Source of the DNA: Candidatus Woesearchaeota archaeon
GTDB taxonomy: Archaea; Nanobdellota; Nanobdellia; Woesearchaeales; JAFCFN01
Assembly: GCA_017609245.1 (NCBI GenBank)
Contig: JAFCEI010000029.1
Span: 1-8,003, forward strand
Reading direction: 5' to 3'
Length of the DNA: 8,003 nt
Part shown: positions 6,412 through 8,003 of the stretch, piece after piece
Numbering within the stretch: position 1 is the stretch's first letter
Layout of the letters: each line of letters begins with the position of its first letter
Position numbers and translations under genes: made by a program
The notes under the pieces: model-generated
Database searches by the model: none
Seen by the model: only the letters and a program-made list of their open reading frames with translations
Told to the model about the DNA's origin: nothing

Positions 6412-6756
6412 TTATTTGGGCAGATATTCTTTTAAGACACCTGCAATCTTATTCAAATTTTCATTTGTTACTGATATAGAAAATCCCTGCAGAATCACCT
6501 TCAAGTTAGCTGTTGTTTCTGGCATCATATCAATTATCTTCACGATGTGCTCTTCCTTGAATCTTGGTATTTTTAGATCAGCCAGTTTTTTCTTGAGTTC
6601 GTCTGTTTTTGATTTTTCAATTATCGTGAACTTGTTCAAAAAATCCAATGTTTTGTTTGACCTGAAATTCAGCTCTTTATCTTTCTTTTTAATATTATCT
6701 AGCTCAAACTTCAATTCAGACATTGTAATCGGTTCTTCTTTGATTATTTCTTCCAT
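6412..6756 (-). CDS. rpoF: DNA-directed RNA polymerase subunit Rpo4 (RpoF, Rpb4 homologue)
   Basis: A 114-residue protein. RpoF pairs with RpoE (Rpo7) to form the stalk of archaeal RNA polymerase, which binds emerging RNA and helps open promoters. The N-terminal EEPITMSELKFEL corresponds to the family's conserved 'pit..E' region. The middle is a charged helix. The C-terminal HRDC-like half has HIVKIIDMMPET and LKVILQGFSISVTNENLNKIAGVLKEYLP, matching the Rpb4 pattern of 'iv..lP....el..il' and a final 'il.iv..y'. I chose ATG at 6756, one base after the L21e stop, over an in-frame GTG at 6765 that would overlap L21e by 8 bases and add only three residues. The near-zero spacing and lack of a Shine-Dalgarno suggest translational coupling to L21e. 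The identity comes from sequence pattern plus the conserved neighbourhood L21e-RpoF-DUF655. Confidence 0.88.
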   Translation of the reverse strand: MEEIIKEEPITMSELKFELDNIKKKDKELNFRSNKTLDFLNKFTIIEKSKTDELKKKLADLKIPRFKEEHIVKIIDMMPETTANLKVILQGFSISVTNENLNKIAGVLKEYLPK

Positions 6757-6757
6757 T

Positions 6758-7048
6758 TTAAACACTTTTTATGTGAGTCGGATGCACCTGCAACAACTTT
6801 TCTTTTCCAGCTATTTTAACTGCAACAACATATGATTTTCCTTTCTTGCTTTTTATAATTCCTATCTTTCCGTGGAATCTTGGATGGAAATTTCCTATCT
6901 GCACTGCTGAATTTGTCTTAAGACAAACTTTCTGACCTGGCTTAAATGTCTTGAAAAATGAACTCAGACCAATCTTTCCTGATTGTCTAGAGCTTTTCCT
7001 ATATTTATGCCTTGTTTTTCTTATTGATGATCCAATTCTCTTTACCAT
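6758..7048 (-). CDS. rpl21e: 50S ribosomal protein L21e
   Basis: A 96-residue protein, normal for L21e. The N-terminus is strongly basic (SIRKTRHKYRKSSRQSGK, 8-25) and binds rRNA in the large subunit. The SH3-like barrel shows FKPGQKVCLK and the hallmark NFHPRFHGKIGII, ending VHPTHIKSV. The frame is open 31 codons further upstream to 7141, but ATG at 7048 (MVKR) is the family start, and the upstream extension crosses the promoter. There is no Shine-Dalgarno before the ATG and the TATA box sits about 27 bases upstream, so the mRNA is probably leaderless. It is the first gene of the leftward operon L21e-rpoF-DUF655-hydrolase. Confidence 0.95.
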   Translation of the reverse strand: MVKRIGSSIRKTRHKYRKSSRQSGKIGLSSFFKTFKPGQKVCLKTNSAVQIGNFHPRFHGKIGIIKSKKGKSYVVAVKIAGKEKLLQVHPTHIKSV

Positions 7049-7058
7049 AAGTATATTT

Positions 7059-7095
7059 AAGAAAGCTCTATTATAAAAAGCTTTCTTTTTAAATG
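7059..7095 (-). promoter_or_regulatory. Promoter of the L21e operon, overlapped by a 9-bp inverted repeat
   Basis: On the - strand GAAAG followed by CTTTTTATAAT (about 7070-7085) resembles BRE plus TATA box, centred about 27 bases before the L21e ATG. That predicts transcription starting at or next to the start codon. The TATA box is bracketed by an exact inverted repeat: AAGAAAGCT (7059-7067) and AGCTTTCTT (7079-7087) around an 11-base spacer. An operator for a repressor is one reading, but chance in AT-rich DNA is possible. A second AT-rich box (CATTTAAAAAG on the - strand) lies upstream, ending near 7085. Confidence 0.5.
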
Positions 7096-7116
7096 TCAGA
7101 GTAGTAAAACCAAAAC

Positions 7117-7180
7117 ATTTAAATATCTGTGTCGTAAACATAACACTACAAATATAGGATTTGTTATATTTTAAGAGGGG
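7117..7180 (+). promoter_or_regulatory. Promoter and Shine-Dalgarno site of sepF
   Basis: CATTTAAATATC (7117-7128) is a good TATA box centred near 7122, predicting transcription start around 7147-7150 and a leader of about 36 bases. GAGGGG (7175-7180) is a strong Shine-Dalgarno five bases before the ATG at 7186. It is divergent from the L21e promoter within a 137-base intergenic region. Confidence 0.55.
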
Positions 7181-7185
7181 TTAAT

Positions 7186-7581
7186 ATGAAAAAAGCTTTT
7201 TCACAAATTAAAGAAAAACTGACTAGAACATTGGGCACCAAAGAAGAGGAGCCTGAGGAAAGTTATCTGGAACTAGAAACAGAAACAGCTCATGAAGAAA
7301 AGGCAAAGATTATTGTTAAGCCATTTACTTTGCAGACTTTTGATGATATCAAAGGTATTCTTGACTCTCTAAGAGAGGGTTATACAATTGCTTTGGTCAA
7401 TATCAGGCCTTTGAAAGACAAGGATCTGATTGAACTGAAAAGAGCTGTCAACAAGCTGAAGAAGACATGCGATGCGATTGACGGCGATATTGCTGGGTTT
7501 GGAGATGACTATATTGTTGTCACACCAAGTTTTGCTCATATCAGCAGAGCAACAGGCACTTCTGAAGTTAAGAGTGAGTAA
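7186..7581 (+). CDS. sepF: SepF, FtsZ membrane anchor for cell division
   Basis: A 131-residue protein. Residues 1-14 (MKKAFSQIKEKLTR) form an amphipathic helix like the membrane-targeting sequence of archaeal SepF. Residues 18-40 are an acidic linker rich in Glu. Residues 41-121 match the SepF (formerly DUF552) core: IIVKPFTLQTFDDIKGILDSLREGY, then ALVNIRPL, a helix with RAVNKLKKTCDAIDGDI, and the final strand DDYIVVTPSF. By family knowledge archaeal SepF recruits FtsZ filaments to the membrane at the division site in archaea that divide by FtsZ. Its presence implies an FtsZ-based division system in this organism. It has its own promoter and a strong ribosome site. Ribosomal and polymerase genes lie divergently upstream. 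A 12-base palindrome AAAAAGCTTTTT (7190-7201) lies in the first codons. Confidence 0.93.
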   Translation: MKKAFSQIKEKLTRTLGTKEEEPEESYLELETETAHEEKAKIIVKPFTLQTFDDIKGILDSLREGYTIALVNIRPLKDKDLIELKRAVNKLKKTCDAIDGDIAGFGDDYIVVTPSFAHISRATGTSEVKSE

Positions 7582-7629
7582 ATTTAAATACTAATTCTTT
7601 CTTTTTATTTATATTATCAAAAAAAGAGG
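7581..7629 (+). promoter_or_regulatory. Promoter and Shine-Dalgarno site of the phosphoglycerate mutase gene
   Basis: AATTTAAATAC (7581-7591) overlaps the last base of the sepF stop codon and fits a TATA box, predicting transcription start near 7612. GAGG (7626-7629) lies five bases before the ATG at 7635. The pyrimidine-rich stretch between (TTCTTTCTTTTTATTT, about 7596-7611) could also end the sepF transcript. Confidence 0.5.
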
Positions 7630-7634
7630 CAATC

Positions 7635-8003
7635 ATGAAACTGCATATCTATTTGTTCAGGCATGGGCAGACTTATTTTAACAGAGATAAAAGGTTTACT
7701 GGTTGGAAAGATTCTAAGCTGACTCCTAAAGGTGTTAGAGATGCTAAAAAGGTTGCTCAGAAACTGAAGAACGAAAAATTTCAAGTTGCTTATCAGACCA
7801 GACTGTCTAGGTCAAAAGATACTTTGAAGCCTATCTTAAAATATCATCCTGAGTGCAAAGAGATCATTACAGATGACAGGATGATCGAAAGGAACTATGG
7901 CAAGCTGCAAGGCCTGCATCATAAGACAATCATCGCCAAATATGGGAAAAAACAGTTTGACAAATGGCACAGAGGCTATGATACTCCTCCGCCTAGTGGT
8001 GAG
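7635..8003 (+). CDS. gpmA: 2,3-bisphosphoglycerate-dependent phosphoglycerate mutase (3' truncated by window edge)
   Basis: The first 123 residues of a histidine-phosphatase-superfamily enzyme that interconverts 3- and 2-phosphoglycerate in glycolysis and gluconeogenesis; it is probably cytosolic. FRHGQT (8-13) carries the phospho-accepting His10 and Arg9. FTGWKDSKLTPKG (21-33) is the GpmA-type 'GW.D..L...G' segment. TRLSRS holds the conserved second Arg56. IERNYGKLQGLHH (84-96) contains the proton-donor Glu85, and RGYDTPPP (113-120) is diagnostic of GpmA over broader phosphatases of the superfamily. The C-terminal half with the second catalytic His lies outside. The start is set by GAGG at 7626 and by the RHG motif being close to the N-terminus. 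Many archaea use a cofactor-independent mutase instead, so a GpmA-like enzyme hints at a bacterial-type or transferred gene, as found in some DPANN lineages. Confidence 0.92.
   Translation, partial: MKLHIYLFRHGQTYFNRDKRFTGWKDSKLTPKGVRDAKKVAQKLKNEKFQVAYQTRLSRSKDTLKPILKYHPECKEIITDDRMIERNYGKLQGLHHKTIIAKYGKKQFDKWHRGYDTPPPSGE

Noticed and set aside
6757..6765. GTG start for RpoF, three residues upstream
   Set aside because: It would overlap L21e by 8 bases with no added ribosome site; the ATG at 6756 is the better choice.
6416..6835. + strand frame opposite rpoF
   Set aside because: Hydrophobic Ser/Phe-rich complement of the RpoF gene; no independent support.
7049..7141. N-terminal extension of L21e by 31 residues
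   Set aside because: It runs through the TATA box and is unlike any L21e; MVKR at 7048 is the standard start.
7190..7201. Palindrome AAAAAGCTTTTT at the start of sepF as an operator
   Set aside because: It is explained by the codons for Lys-Lys-Ala-Phe in AT-rich DNA; too weak to call as a separate site.
1..8003. CRISPR arrays, insertion sequences, tRNA or rRNA genes, defence systems
   Set aside because: No direct repeats with regular spacing, transposase motifs, terminal repeats or tRNA-like folds were seen by eye.

Overview
The window looks like an AT-rich archaeal chromosome, most likely from a small-genome DPANN-type lineage such as Woesearchaeota or Pacearchaeota; that placement is inferred from gene content and style, not from a tree. 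The archaeal assignment itself is firm. It rests on ribosomal proteins S6e and L21e, translation factor aIF2-gamma, RNA polymerase subunit Rpo4 (RpoF), the archaeal DUF655 protein, SepF, and TATA-box promoters with short or absent leaders. There are no insertion sequences, CRISPR arrays, tRNA or rRNA genes, and coding density is high.

Layout of the left half (+ strand): (1) 2-1612, the C-terminal part of a Rad50/SbcC-type double-strand-break repair ATPase with zinc hook, cut by the left edge. (2) 1613-1748, an intergenic stretch with a perfect hairpin, an oligo-T run and two TATA-like boxes. (3) 1749-3170, a secreted-then-anchored beta-sandwich membrane protein of unknown function. (4) 3218-3763 and 3766-4992, an S6e / aIF2-gamma translation operon driven by a promoter that nearly copies the one at 1698.

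Layout of the right half: a leftward (- strand) operon runs from 7048 to 4993, in the order L21e, RpoF, DUF655, and an alpha/beta hydrolase reading frame broken twice. In many archaea the slot after DUF655 is held by ksgA (16S rRNA dimethyltransferase), so the hydrolase is an unusual occupant. The operon meets aIF2-gamma head-on with no bases between the two stop codons. From a divergent promoter region (7049-7185) the cell-division protein SepF is read rightward (7186-7581), followed by the start of a bisphosphoglycerate-dependent phosphoglycerate mutase (7635 to the right edge).

Most of the window is informational housekeeping: ribosome, initiation factor, RNA polymerase, DNA repair, division and glycolysis. 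The most interesting signal is the hydrolase gene. Its three reading-frame segments join into one full-length (about 262 residue) protein through two -1 shifts, and each shift falls exactly on a slippery heptamer (A-AAA-AAG and A-AAA-AAA) in the correct phase. Homopolymer sequencing errors, gene decay and real slippage are the competing explanations. I saw no strong evidence of an entirely new multi-gene system.
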